Assembly (NCBI GenBank): GCA_964016885.1
Contig: OZ024743.1
Span: 171,523,244 to 171,587,243, forward strand
Length of the DNA stretch: 64,000 nucleotides
Direction of reading: 5' to 3'
Source: Eledone cirrhosa
Taxonomy: Eukaryota > Mollusca > Cephalopoda > Octopoda > Eledonidae
Positions 53,669 through 63,950 of this stretch are shown in pieces (the first letter of the stretch is position 1; the number at the start of each line of letters is the position of its first letter). The position numbers were made by a program, and so were the translations under genes. The notes below the pieces were generated by a model. The model did not search any database. It was given only the letters and a program-made list of their open reading frames with translations, and had not been told where the DNA came from.

Positions 53669-55540
53669 TTAGATTGGTGCTGGTATTATGTAGTCGTGTT
53701 GTGAAATGTCTGTGTGTTCAATTATGTAAGTCTTTAGTTTCTTGTTGTGTGTATTTATTGCCGTGCATTTGTTTTTCTGGGGGTGGGGTGTGGTTCTGCT
53801 ATTTTCTTGTCGTTGTTGCTGGGTGTGTGTGTTTTGTTGTTGTGTTTGCGATGTTGGTGCTTGTGATGGTGGTGTTGAAGGTGTTGTTGGCGGTGGGGTT
53901 TTCGCCGGTGGTGATGGTGGTGCTAGTGTGGGTGGTGATGGTGTTGGTGGTGTTGCTGCTGTGAGTCTCTTTGCAGTAGACTTTACCCTTTTCTCATTTC
54001 TTTCCTCCCTTTTCAAAGGCGACGATGCGCTGCTTCTGCGTTTGTGCCTTCTTACGACCTTTTGCCATCCCTCTCCCACCTCACACTCCATGTCTGATTC
54101 TGTGAGGTCGGGGCGGGGTACCAGCTCCACTCTTTCACTTGTTGTTGTTGGTGATGTTTGCACTGGAGTCTCTGTTGCAGCTGCATTTGTATTGCTGTTG
54201 TTGTTGTTAATATTTCCACTGCTGCTGCTGTTCTTGATTTCCGTGGCGTGGGTATGGGTGCCACGGACCTATCGTTCCTGGTTGCCGCTTGTCCTGTTGC
54301 TAGTAGCCGTGGAGCCGGTTTCGGAAGGAGAGGGGGGTTTTCTCCTTTCTCAGGATCTTCTCGTTGCAGAAGGCCCTGAGGTGAGTCTTCGATCCACAGC
54401 GAAAGCATTTAGGGCGTTTGCTCTCAACACTTATGGGCAGTTGAGTGCCGTTATCGAAGTCTATCACATCCGGGATAGCTTCGATGCACTCCTGGTTGGT
54501 TTGGATTAACATCTCAATGGAGGTGCCGACCCAATCTTCTCTTACTTTTTTCTGTACTTGCAGTACAGTTGTTTTGTCCTCGATTCCGACGAGGACTGAC
54601 GCGGCCAGCCAAGAAGGGGCTATCCCGGGGGGTGGGGGTGGGGGACGTGGGTCAGTTTGACCTTCACAATTTTTTGCCCGCAGTAGGAGGGCACCAACAC
54701 CATTTCCTCGCTCCTTAGGGTCACTACGGATTGAGCCTTTGCCTCCTGGGGTGTGGCAAAAAGTACGTCTACGGTGGCATATTTCTTGCCTCGGGTGATA
54801 TGCTTTTTCCGCTGCCACACAGACCCCAAGGCTTTTTGTATTTGAGCCTCTGTGGCTCTTTCAACCATACGGGATTTTGTACTTACTGTACTGTACGTGA
54901 CCGTACAGTGCTGTTGGGTTTCGAAAAAATTTTCCGCTGCCTTGCAGATTGCTCGGTGTCCGGTCTTTGTCACCATCTTCTTCGCTTCCTCTAATTCCTC
55001 ATTTGTTATGAGGATTGTTTCCAGGTTCTTCGCGATACCTGCAAACGAGATTGGTTTTTCTTTGCTGCTGTTGTTGTTGTCGTCAGAGCTGCTGTTACTT
55101 TTGTTGTTGCTGCAGGTACTACGACTACTGCCTCCGCCGCTGTTGCTGTGGTTGTTGTTGGTGTTGCTGCTGCTAATGCTGTTGTTGTTTATGCTGCTGG
55201 TGATGTTGTTGCGGCTGCTACTGTTATTTTCATTGTCACTGTTGCTGTTGTTATTACGGCTGCTACTGCTATTATTCCTGACGTCAGACGAATGAAATGG
55301 GTTTTCGTATTTCCCGCACACCTGTTTCGTCGTTGTCGTCGTCGTCGTGGAGAAATCTTGCACGCTTTGCACGAGACTTTTCTTTTCTGTCGTCGCTTGC
55401 GAAAGAGAAGGGAGGGAGAGAGACACATTTAAAGAAGGGAGGGTGAGAGACAATCTTCTCTCTGCTGTAGTGATGATTGAGGAAGAAGAAAACGGAATGA
55501 GTGGGAGTGACCTATGAAAATTCTTTTTCGTAGCCATGTT
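53669..55540 (-). pseudogene. LINE ORF1 with zinc knuckle (minus copy)
   Basis: Starts at an ATGGCT after an A-rich run (about 55536). N-terminal Ser/Asn-rich low-complexity region (CAA/GCT-type codon runs, 55080-55280), then LEEAKKMVTKTGHRAICKAA, core ATEAQIQKALGSVWQRK, TVDVLFATPQEA, LVPSYCGQKIVKVKLTHVP. After a C-run frameshift (about 54630-54645): WLAASVLVGIEDKTT, SIEMLIQTNQECIEAIPDVI, then CFRCGSKTHLRAFC, a CX2CX4HX4C nucleic-acid-binding knuckle. A second frameshift leads to the Pro/Thr-rich C-terminus (54163-53669). Confidence 0.8.
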
Positions 55541-55714
55541 GTTTTTTTTTTGTTTAAAATAAATATTGGGCACAAAACCCCAATAAGCAGTTATTTAACC
55601 CCGAATGGCCAAATAACGGGCAGAAAGACCCCTCTCACGAGGAGGAGGGTGTTTTTGTCTACAAGTTGGTAAAAGTTTTAAACAATTTACAATTGTTATA
55701 GCGTTCAAAATTGT

Positions 55715-55832
55715 GCATTACTGGTACTTTATTTTATCGACCCCGCAAAGATGAAAGGCAAAGCTAACCTCGTCGGCATTTGAACTCAGAATGCAAAGCG
55801 TCGTAACTCTATGCCGCAAAACTGCAATCCCT
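55715..55832 (-). mobile_element. SINE, 3'-truncated
   Basis: Reverse-oriented head and body (GTGCATTACTGGTACTTTAT to GGGATTGCAGTTTTGCGGCA on minus), without the AGAAACAATTATT tail. It abuts the TAATAATAAT end of the next LINE fragment. Confidence 0.82.
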
Positions 55833-56760
55833 AATAATAATAATGATTTTTTTGTTAGTCACACAGGGCTCACATTAAGGAGACATTTAAGGTGTTACAG
55901 GACGATACAGTGTGGGTTTTTTGTGTAAAATAGAATTTATAAAAGAGATTAAGAAAATAAACATTAAAAAAGCAATGAAACATAACAAATTCCCGAAAGG
56001 TGAGGATACTCCAAGGGTTACTCACGGAGAAAGCCCACAAAAACCACGTCCCCCAGACCTTAGGGCAAACGCCCTCTCCCAGTTTTCCTACTTCAATACT
56101 ACAGGAACATTCTCAAGGTAGTTCCTGTCACACTGGCCATTCTTGCCTATCTCACCCATCTTTCGACAAACTGGCTCGGAAGCAGCCTATCCCTCTCCCC
56201 CCTTTATTTCCTTTTCAGGCGAAACCTGAATAGTTAATGAGAGGGTCGACGTTTTCAACCCTTTCAGACGCATCCACCATACGACCTCTTTCACCATGAC
56301 CACCGGGCAGATAAAAACTGCCTGCCTTTCCTGGTTAAAGGAGGGCGGCGGGGCAATCTTCAAGATGGGCTCATCTGATAGCCGGTTCTGTCCTACACGC
56401 GACAGCAGATGTTCGACATAAACCCACAAATCAGCGATACTCGGACATTGGACGAATGCATGCAGGACGGTCTCGTCGCCCTGCACGCATTTTGAAAAGG
56501 CCCGGCTGATGGCACTTCTTTGCCTTTAAAGTTTATCTCGACCTGTCAACGCTCCACGGTATCACTGCCAAGCCAGGGATTTCTGGAAGTTATCCATTGG
56601 TTCTGGACTGAAAGTTCTCCGGAAGATTATAGCTAGTTGGCTTTCGTTGACACCCAGAGTTTCCCGAAGGACGTTGTTGCTCTTGCTCTCCACATTGATG
56701 CTCACCCGGGTCTTCTTGAAGAACTGCTTTGCCCACCCCAAATTCTTGTTCACGCTGCGC
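55833..56760 (-). pseudogene. 5'-truncated 3' end of an APE LINE
   Basis: On minus: RETLGVNESQLAIIFRRTFS, KSLAWQ, then GDETVLHAFVQCPSIADLWV, YVEHLLSRVGQN, AVFICPVVMVKEVVWWMRLK, a 3' UTR resembling 51290-51497 and a TTATTATTA end. Same family as 45699-51497, more diverged. Its (TAA)n end touches a SINE. Confidence 0.82.
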
Positions 56761-56763
56761 AGT

Positions 56764-57735
56764 ACACCTTGTCACCCCCACACAGATCATCGCGGTGAAC
56801 TCGACGCCACCATCCGGTGCTGTGGCGAACTCATCTGCAATGTCTGTTTCGACAGCACCAGTTGGCAAAAGGTAAAGCTCCCAGCGAGGTTCAGTGGCCT
56901 TGGCTTCTGAACCGCTTCGGATCTGACACTACTGGCCTATCATTTCTCAATCTCTTTCAGTCACACTCTCATCAACGATGTCCTCAGCAAGACAACCGAA
57001 CCTTACGTGGCCCCAGAGCTTGAGCAGGTTCTGGCCCAGTATACAAATGTCCAACATAACTGGGACAACATCAAATGTAGGTCTTCCTTCAGGCGGATCA
57101 CATCTGGCTTGGACTAACACCGCCTCGCTTGCGCCCGATCCACTTCAAGGCCAAACATCGAAGCGTCGTTCTATTTGGTGTCCTCCTCATCAACAGGTAT
57201 CCTTCCTTCTTGATGACGAGTGCACTCGCAAATGGAATAGCCAACACCCCGGTCCCCACGTGTGTGGCCACACAAATGCCGTTGTGGTGCTGTCGTTGAC
57301 AAGCTTGGCCTGCACCCACTGTCATGCCGCTAGAACGCAGGTCGGTTCCTCAGACCTGCCCCTCTCAACGAAATATTGACAAGGAGCCTGGATGCAGCTG
57401 GCTTTCCAATCACAACTAGTGCCAGCGGCATCGACGCGGAGACGACAAGTGCCCCGGCGGATTTATCCCCTTCCCATTCGAAAGAGGTAGATCCTTCATC
57501 TGGGATGCCACATGTTTTGTCACGTTCTCCGCCTCAAACATAGTTGCTTCGGCCACAAACCCCAGTACTGCGGCCCACAATGTAGAGGACAGGAAGACAA
57601 ACAAATACCGGGGATTGTCTTGCCGCTTTCTCTTCGCTGCGGTCTGGTTCAAAACTTCAGGCGTCCTTGGACTCCGTACTGCCGATCTTCTCCACAAGAT
57701 CGGAACCATAGCAGCCTATGGTGAGGTGAGGTGGC
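56764..57735 (+). pseudogene. LINE remnant with C-finger and RPDG/WDATC-type domain
   Basis: Plus-strand frames give KLPARFSGLGF, FSHTLINDVLSKT, VVDKLGLHPLSCR (C/H finger), a long-diverged middle, then PFPFERGRSFIWDATCFVTF, SASNIVASATNP, NKYRGLSCRF and LGLRTADLLHKIGTI. Same family as the minus copy at 8690-9570, with more of the upstream part preserved. The finger followed by D..WDATC..KY suggests an RLE-like nuclease; inference only. GC-rich; many frame breaks. Confidence 0.62.
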
Positions 57736-57879
57736 TTTTGCAGTGTGTGTAACTGGCCATTGTCCGCAGAAATGTCTTTGCAGTTTTGTCCGGGGGGGTG
57801 AAGCCAACACCGCCTAGTGCAAATGAAGCTACTCATTATTGTTAATGTTCGATATAACAGAAACGTGCATATGTATATA

Positions 57880-58140
57880 AGTCTAAAGTCTGTCTTAAGC
57901 CAGAAGGCTCATTTGGCCGGTGCTTATCTCGGTTTCATGGCGTGATGCGAGTGAGAGTACAAGACTCCAGAGAGGACGCCAATCCATTGCAGGGTTAAAC
58001 CCCAAGCTATTGGTATTCATTTTTAGTTGAGTAAACTGGAGCAATGTGAAATGAAGTGTTTTGCTCAAGAACACAACACACGACCCAGGAATCGAACCCA
58101 CAAGACATTATGATCGGAAGTCCAACACCATTACCACTAG
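57880..58140 (-). mobile_element. tRNA-derived SINE of a second type
   Basis: On minus: head CCTAGTGGTAATGGTGTTGG, B-box-like GGGTTCGATTCCTGG, then a body with TTCTTGAGCAAAACACTTCA and TTGCTCCAGTTTACTC, GGGTTTAACCCTGCAATGGA. I recall this body as widespread in molluscs and other metazoans. It is bounded upstream by a (TA)n(GA)n tract. Confidence 0.75.
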
Positions 58141-58145
58141 GCTTC

Positions 58146-58148
<3 letters not shown>

Positions 58149-58242
<94 letters not shown>

Positions 58243-58252
58243 GAGAGAGTCC
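58149..58252. repeat. (TA)n-(GA)n microsatellite
   Basis: TA then GA tract. Confidence 0.95.
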
Positions 58253-58830
58253 GCGGTGCTGAGATTAATGGGGCCACTAATCATGAGAGTACTCGATACA
58301 TTGGGAGAAGTAGAGTGTGTATAAAAATCTGATAAGGCTTGCTGAACACACAAGCTGAAACCACTTGGCGTCGCGGTTGGGACTTTACATCTCTCTATAT
58401 ATATATATAGAGAGAGAGAGAGATAGAGACTTACGCACATTGAGGAGTACTTACCTTGCTTATATCGGCAATTCTACTTCAGCTCGACAGCAACACCACC
58501 AACAACATCAATATGACCAAGCTTAAAGTAATGCTGACCTCATCTCAATAACTAATAGCAACTATATCAACAATTTGACTATGTTTATGATCAGTCATGA
58601 ATTGTGTGTCTCTCAACAATTATATACAGACGTACTTTTACTTCAATTGTATTTTATATGTTACCCGACATGCCAGAGACTAGAGGAGACAAATTAATAA
58701 CATAAACAGTTTAAAGTCTATGTTTATACAATCCAATGTGTTTTTTCAATTGTTAATGTTAGTATAAAATGATGCTGCTTCTCATAGGACCCTCTGGAAG
58801 GCATGTCTGAAGACTCTGTTCCCAATGGAA
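58253..58830. other. Unassigned sequence
   Basis: No coding or repeat signal recognised apart from a short TA/GA tract at 58390-58430. Confidence 0.4.
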
Positions 58831-58905
58831 GAAGAAGAAGAAGAAGAAGAAGAAGAAGAAGAAGAAGAAGAAGAAGAAGAAGAAGAAGCAGCAGCAGCAG
58901 CAGCA
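58829..58905. repeat. (GAA)n-(GCA)n trinucleotide repeat
   Basis: About 19 AAG units followed by five GCA units. It produces poly-Leu/poly-Phe frames on minus. Confidence 0.95.
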
Positions 58906-59280
58906 AAAAATAAAACTGCGTGAATTCAATTTTAACCAGAATAAAGGCAAACATTATATTGGTGATACTTTCTCGAAGGGACATTACTCTGTCAACCTTT
59001 GCTGTTCAAAGTATTGTGATAATTTATCGATAATCTTAGCTTTTCTTTATGGAAAGCCACTTGCTTTTAGAACCACAGCTCACCGATTCGAAGTTGAAAA
59101 CAATAAAGTCCTCGTTCCAGACAATGTATTCAAAAAGTCACTTCATATAGGATATTAAACAATTTATCATTTTAAAAGTCTTGTCATTTTCAATCTACGG
59201 GATGTCGTTTATTTTGGGAATCATTGACATCGTTTTTTATTGTTATAGACAAAGCCCCTCACATATATAAACAATACGAA
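58906..59280. other. Unassigned intronic sequence
   Basis: Nothing recognised. Confidence 0.4.
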
Positions 59281-59282
59281 AT

Positions 59283-59463
59283 AATTGCTTCTACTTTTGG
59301 CACAAGGCCAGCAAATACCCAGTGCATTACTGGTACTTTATTTTATCGACCCCGTAAGGATGAAAGGCACAGTTAACCTCGGCAGGATTTGAACTCAGAT
59401 CAGAAAGGGGCGTAACTCTGTGCTACAAAGCATGTTGTCCGACCCTCTACCGATACTGCCACG
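59283..59463 (-). mobile_element. SINE, first of a tandem dimer
   Basis: Reverse-oriented, full length. Flanked by ACGAAATAAT (59276 and 59462). Confidence 0.87.
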
Positions 59464-59471
59464 AAATAATT

Positions 59472-59648
59472 GTTTCTATTTTAGGCACAAGGCCAGCAAT
59501 TACCCAGTACATTACTGGTACTTTATTTTATCGACCCCGTAAGGATGAAAGGCAAAGTTAACCTCGGCGAGATTTGAACTCAGATCATAAAGGGACGTAA
59601 CTCTATGCTTCAAAGCATGGTGTCCGACTCTCTACCGATACTGCCACG
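59472..59648 (-). mobile_element. SINE, second of a tandem dimer
   Basis: Reverse-oriented, full length. ACGAAATAAT occurs again at its far end (about 59646), so the same short sequence bounds both units. Confidence 0.87.
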
Positions 59649-59655
59649 AAATAAT

Positions 59656-60289
59656 AACGGCTAGGCAGTATATTTGCACTTCCGTTGTTCATCTGCAGCC
59701 TCATGAAACATCTTTCCGGTTTCCGATCGATGGACCTCCGTCGGCTTCATCGTTGAGTGGATGAGTGTTCCAGTTGTTCAATCAACGGAACAGCCTGTTC
59801 ATGAAATTAACAAGTATGTGGTTGGGCATTCCTCAGAGACATCTTCCTAGAATCAGCATGACATGAAATGGGACAAGGCTGGCTCTTTGAATTACAAGTA
59901 CAGTCCATCATACGAATTTCCAAGCAGTTTCCTTCTATTCTATTTCACTCATAAGACATGGGTCGGTCCAAGGCTATAGGTAATGAGAATGTTCAAGATA
60001 TCACGGATAACAGTCGAACCTGGGACTTAATGTTGCATTTACGAATTTGTGTCATGTTAGAGACATCATGCTAACTTAGAAAAATAAGGAAAGTAGATTT
60101 AAAGCATGAATAATTATGCCGTTTCTGCTGATGTCAATTTGAGAGAGCTGAATGGCTGAGACAATGCATTATACATAAACACTGAAGCCGCATATGAGCT
60201 CATGGCTGGAGAGCATTTGACCACATTCCTGGTCAATCAGAGCAGACCTGGAGTAAAACAAAACCAACAACAAATATAAATGCACTTAC
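59656..60289. other. Intron sequence flanking the aminopeptidase exon
   Basis: Higher-complexity, repeat-poor sequence, the most unique-looking stretch in the window. No further exon recognised. Confidence 0.55.
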
Positions 60290-60355
60290 CTCTGTGAAAA
60301 CCTGCCACAGTTCATCCACATGAGCATTGGAGTACTTGTACTTCAAAATGAAGTT
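60290..60355 (-). CDS. Exon of an M1-family zinc aminopeptidase (upstream exon)
   Basis: A 66-nt minus-strand exon in phase 0: NFILKYKYSNAHVDELWQVF then TE. It matches the M1 pattern in which a (Y/F)L-x-x-(Y/H)-x-Y-x-NA-x-x-DDLW helix comes shortly before the IMDTWT-x-Q-x-GYPV motif of the exon at 7682-7851. Donor GAG|GTAAGTG is a strong consensus; acceptor TTAACAG follows a T-rich tract. The next exon in the sense direction continues the frame exactly. A single short exon would be weak evidence alone; the match in order, phase and splice sites to the 7.7 kb exon makes it convincing. Confidence 0.82.
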
Positions 60356-60465
60356 CTGTTAACGAGAACAAAATAAATGTGAGATCAATGTACCACTCAA
60401 AGATAGAGAGTGAGAAGAAGAAGGCAAAAAGATTGAGAAAAAACACTCGTGCGTATTCAGTCAGC

Positions 60466-60469
<4 letters not shown>

Positions 60470-60513
<44 letters not shown>
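60470..60513. repeat. (TA)n microsatellite
   Basis: TA tract. Confidence 0.95.
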
Positions 60514-60517
<4 letters not shown>

Positions 60518-60600
60518 GTTTACATATATATATATATGTGTGTTTTGCAACGGGTCACTTTGTGGCTCAATGAAGAGTTAATAAATTAAAAAATCAGAGC

Positions 60601-61359
60601 TATATATCATAAAACATGTCTATAGAATCACCAGATAAAATATATACCGTTTCCTCTCCCAATTAGCATAATTAACCATATAAAAAATCAATTAGACCAA
60701 GCTATAAGAATAAAGGCTCCTATGAAGAAATCTCCGACAAATAACCGAAAGCAGCCCTTCGCGGCGGTTGCATAACACACACACACACATACATATATAT
60801 ATATATGTAAACCTTTATATGTAATAATCTCCGTTAGGTTGAGATACAATTTTGGCTGTATTGGGATGCGCTTTCTAGCAAAAGGCCACCAGCCGTAAGC
60901 AACTAATCACATTCTTTCTAACTTGACCACTCCCACGTCACGATTCTTAGCCATTTTTGAATGTATTCTTGGCGCGATCACATTGAAAAATTAATTGTCT
61001 AAATTTGAGCTAACTCCTGAAGAGTCCGGCGCTCCAGATTTCCAATGTTATCGGATATCTTAAAATGCGGACGAAACCATGGTAGAGGTAACTAAATATG
61101 TTCACCTTTCTCCTAGTTTATTTTACACCTAATTCTGTTTAGTTGACTGTATACACGATTTATACACACTGTCGAAATACTCGATAAATACTCCGTCGCA
61201 ACCGCCGCGAAGGGCTGCTTTCGGTTATTTGTCGGAGATTTCTTCATAGGAGCCTTTATTCTTATAGCTTGGTCTAATTGATTTTTTATATGGTTAATTA
61301 TGCTAATTGGGAGAGGAAACGGTATATATTTTATCTGGTGATTCTATAGACATGTTTTA

Positions 61360-61368
<9 letters not shown>
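60601..61368. repeat. Inverted repeat with 170 bp arms
   Basis: Arms 60601-60770 and 61199-61368 are reverse complements with no net length change (e.g. AGCAGCCCTTCGCGGCGGTTG against CAACCGCCGCGAAGGGCTGC). The 428 bp spacer has no ORF. Both outer ends abut TA-rich sequence. Likely another inverted PLE-terminus or TIR element. Confidence 0.85.

Positions 61369-61416
<48 letters not shown>
61369..61416. repeat. (TA)n microsatellite
   Basis: TA tract. Confidence 0.95.
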
Positions 61417-61417
<1 letters not shown>

Positions 61418-61856
61418 GTGCACCTGTTGGTATTCACTTCAATTTATTATGAACTTCCAGTCGGTTAACTTAATAACCAGATGGTTGTTTATTCTGTGTC
61501 CTTCCCAATGATTAATTTGCTATTTTATGCCTATCCTTTGTTCTGTCCGACACCATCTTATTTTTGTGAGCTGTGCCGTGTAATTGTGCATGCGTTAAAA
61601 TCGTGTGTGTGTGTGTTTCTTTCTTTCTTTATATGTATATTTAGTTGTCACTAGTTGGCTGCTTGTTCTATATGTGTGTCTGGTTTGTTTTAATGGTTTG
61701 GTTCTTGTGTGTGTCGGTATGTCTTCATTTTGTCTTTAGTTACTAGTAGTGATGTTGTTGTTATTCCACACCATGTTTTCTGCTTAGTTTCAATATCTGT
61801 TTCAACACACGTTTTCAGATAAAAAAACCTTGCAAAAGTATATATATATATATAGT
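61417..61856 (+). repeat. Solo pLTR related to the 15033-15566 palindrome
   Basis: Shares CACTTCAATTTATTAT, ACCAGATGGTTGTTTAT, CCTTTGTTCTGTCC and GTTTCAACACACGTTTTCAG with the palindrome and its flank at 15566-15600. Single orientation here, with a TG/TTC-rich middle. Ends at a (TA)n tract. Confidence 0.7.
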
Positions 61857-62079
61857 TCAAGAAAAACAAGTCACAGAAATACAAAAAGATAAGTTCGTAA
61901 AGTTTCACGCTCGGGATGAAGTAAATGAGGGTTTCGACGTATCGGACATGTCGTTCTTTAGGAAATAGCAAGTATGGGGAGGAGAAAAGGCTGCAACAAT
62001 GGAATTTGAGAAAAAATATATATACGCGCGCGCCTGTGCATATAAGCATATATAGACATTATTATTAACAAAAGAGTTA

Positions 62080-62245
62080 TGCGGACGCCATGCTTTGACG
62101 TATAGAGTTACGACCCTTGCCATTCTGGGTTCAAATCCCGCCGAGGTTAACTTTGCCTTTCATCCTTACGGGGTCGATAAAATAAAGTACCAGTAATGCA
62201 CTGAATAATTGCTGGCCTTGTGCCAAAAGTAGAAACAATTATTAA
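62080..62245 (+). mobile_element. SINE, first of a tandem pair
   Basis: Partial head (GCGGACGCCATGCTTTG) and complete body and tail. ATTATTAACAAAA lies before it and between the two units. Confidence 0.84.
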
Positions 62246-62249
62246 CAAA

Positions 62250-62392
62250 AGAGTTACGGCCCATGCCATTCTGAGTTCAAATCCCGCCGAGGTTAACTTT
62301 GCCTTTCATCCTTACGGGGGTCGATAAAATAAAGTACCAGTAATGCACTTGGTAATTGCTGGCCTTGTGCCAAAAGTAGAAACTATTATTAA
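62250..62392 (+). mobile_element. SINE, second of a tandem pair, 5'-truncated
   Basis: Starts at AGTTACGGCCC. The tail is followed by ATTATTAACAAAA again. Confidence 0.84.
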
Positions 62393-62569
62393 CAAAACAA
62401 AATAAATTGAGCTAGGAGAAATAACGCAAATGGGCCAACTGACATGAATTGATTAAGAAATGACATACTGAATGCCATGTGCACAAAATCTCTTAATTAA
62501 AATTTCCTTAATATCTGGCGAAAGAAAACCAAGGACTTGGTAACAATCGCTATAAATTTTCAATAAAAG

Positions 62570-62985
62570 AGGTAAATGATTTTACGAAATTAAAAATGAA
62601 TTTCTCAAAGCTAATTTGTATTTATAGAGGAAAGTCTGATCTTTGTTTGCAGAGGGTCTGCGTTCTAAAGTGTTTCACTTATGGTGGGTGAGAGTGGCGA
62701 GATTGAAAAAAACTTAATGGGCTTACTTCGAACATACTTCTCTAAGACAGGAGGAAAATAAACTAGAAGAAGGTACTTTTAATGCCTTTGATGATACAGA
62801 GTAATCGGGGACATTGTTTGGGCATTTTGCCCCGAATTACCCTCGGTTTGCTTCTTCCTTAATGGGGAATTCTTGTTTGAAGTTTATGCTTGCACTTATT
62901 GTTTTTGTTGATTTGCACCCATTTTACTCGATGTTAATTCCATTTTGTGTTGTAATTCGTTCTTGTATTGTCCTCAACGTCTTGG
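62570..62985 (+). mobile_element. 5'-truncated APE-LINE 3' end
   Basis: Resembles 51120-51470 of the plus LINE: GGTGGGTGAGAG..GAGATTG..TTAATGGGC against GATGGGTGAGAG..CGAATGAATGGGC, then ATGGGGAATTCTTG against TTGGGGAATTTTTC and TTGTATTGTCCTCAACGTC against CTGTACTGTCCTTAATGTC. Noncoding by now; a SINE follows directly. Confidence 0.6.
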
Positions 62986-62987
62986 TT

Positions 62988-63185
62988 TGGCAGTATCGGT
63001 AGAACGTCTGACGCCATGCTTTTCAGCATAGAGTTACGGCCCTTTATGGTCTGAGTTCAAATCCAGCCGAGGTTAACTTTACCTTTCATCCTTACGGGGT
63101 CGATAAAATAAAGCACCAGTAATTTAATCGACACCCACCCCCCTCAAATTACTGGCCTTCTGCCTAAAGTAGAAACCATTATTAG
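62988..63185 (+). mobile_element. SINE, full-length variant
   Basis: Head TTGGCAGTATCGGTAGAACG, body intact, with a C-rich insertion (CACCCACCCCCCTC) before the tail. Confidence 0.85.
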
Positions 63186-63194
63186 CATTATTGT

Positions 63195-63492
63195 CTGCTA
63201 TTTTTTTTAGCTTAGTTCTGTTTCTCTATTGCCGGGTTCAGGCCTTGAACCTAGGGCAATATATGTTTTCATTATAGAGAGAGAAATTGTCTGAGAATAT
63301 GTGCTGTTCCTAGTAGCCCGACATTCTGTAACTCATATTTGGTGATCTTCCAGGGAAGCACGCTAAGGTGCAGGTCTCAGGATTTGGGTATTAATTGTAA
63401 TGCTCCTATTACCACAGGGACAGTGTTTGTAGTTATTCTCCACATACATTTGATCTCTATTTCCAGGTCTTTGTATTTTGACAGTTTCTCTA
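63195..63492 (-). pseudogene. C-terminal fragment of an RLE-type LINE
   Basis: On minus: DLEIEIKCMW, NTVPVVIGAL, LPWKITKYELQNVGLLGTAH and ILRQFLSL. This is the end of the restriction-like-nuclease region, as in VIPIVIGALG..LFGTLQKACLLRTARTLR of the LINE at 43208, but from a different family. 5'-truncated, inactive. Confidence 0.72.
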
Positions 63493-63494
63493 TT

Positions 63495-63712
63495 ATGGCA
63501 GTAGCGGTAGAGGGTTGGACGCCATTGGCAGTATCGGTAGAGAGTCGGACGCCATGCTTTCCAGCATAGTTACGTCCCTTTACGATCTGAGTTCAAATCT
63601 CGCCGAGGTTGACTTTGCCTTTCATCCTTACGGGGTCGATAAAATAAAGTACCAGTAATGCACTGGGTAATTGCTGGCCTTGTGCCTAAAGTAGAAACAA
63701 TTATTATTATTA
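63495..63712 (+). mobile_element. SINE with duplicated head
   Basis: The head GGCAG-TA-CGGTAGAG..GACGCCAT occurs twice in succession (63498-63525 and 63526-63553), then a full body and an ATT-rich tail that abuts the LINE 5' end. Confidence 0.85.
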
Positions 63713-63718
63713 TTATTG

Positions 63719-63950
63719 GCTGTCAGTCATTAAAGAAGTGTTTTGGGAGTTCCGCAAACGTAGGATATTTTCTGTTTATTTTTATTTATAATAATTGTTG
63801 TATTCTTAGAGAAGGGCCGTAAGACTTCTATCTTTCCCTCTGAAGGGGTGACTGTAATATTTGGGCCTTTTGGCCCAAATATTTGAACTTTTTTGTATTT
63901 AAAAAAAAAAAAAATTCACGAAAAAAAAAAAAAAATGGCTTGAGACCCCC
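63719..63950 (+). mobile_element. 5' end of another APE LINE, running to the window end
   Basis: Resembles 45699-45915: GAGTTCCGCAAACG against GAGCTCCGCAAAGG, then a GGGCC/GGCCC hairpin, AACTTTT, an A-run and ATGGCT. The hairpin at 63856-63883 has a perfect 12 bp stem (AATATTTGGGCC). A run of C follows the ATGGCT. Confidence 0.7.

Larger units (their letters stand above)
51533..55640 (-). mobile_element. Inverted, 3'-truncated relative of the APE LINE
   Basis: On minus it has a 5' UTR (about 55640-55540, with ATTGGG/CCCAAT hairpin), ORF1 and ORF2, then ends abruptly inside the RT at 51550, before motifs B and C. The break is joined to TGACTGAGACTCAAAGA and the ATT tract. EN and RT parts are highly similar to the plus copy; ORF1 is much more diverged. 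Confidence 0.82.

Noticed and set aside
55080..55300. Poly-Leu and poly-Val frames on the plus strand
   Set aside because: Antisense of the Ser/Asn-rich N-terminus of LINE ORF1.
59656..60289. Additional aminopeptidase exon
   Set aside because: Sequence looks unique, but no frame matched the M1 blocks expected upstream (HEXXH, WLNEGFA) and no paired splice sites were evident.
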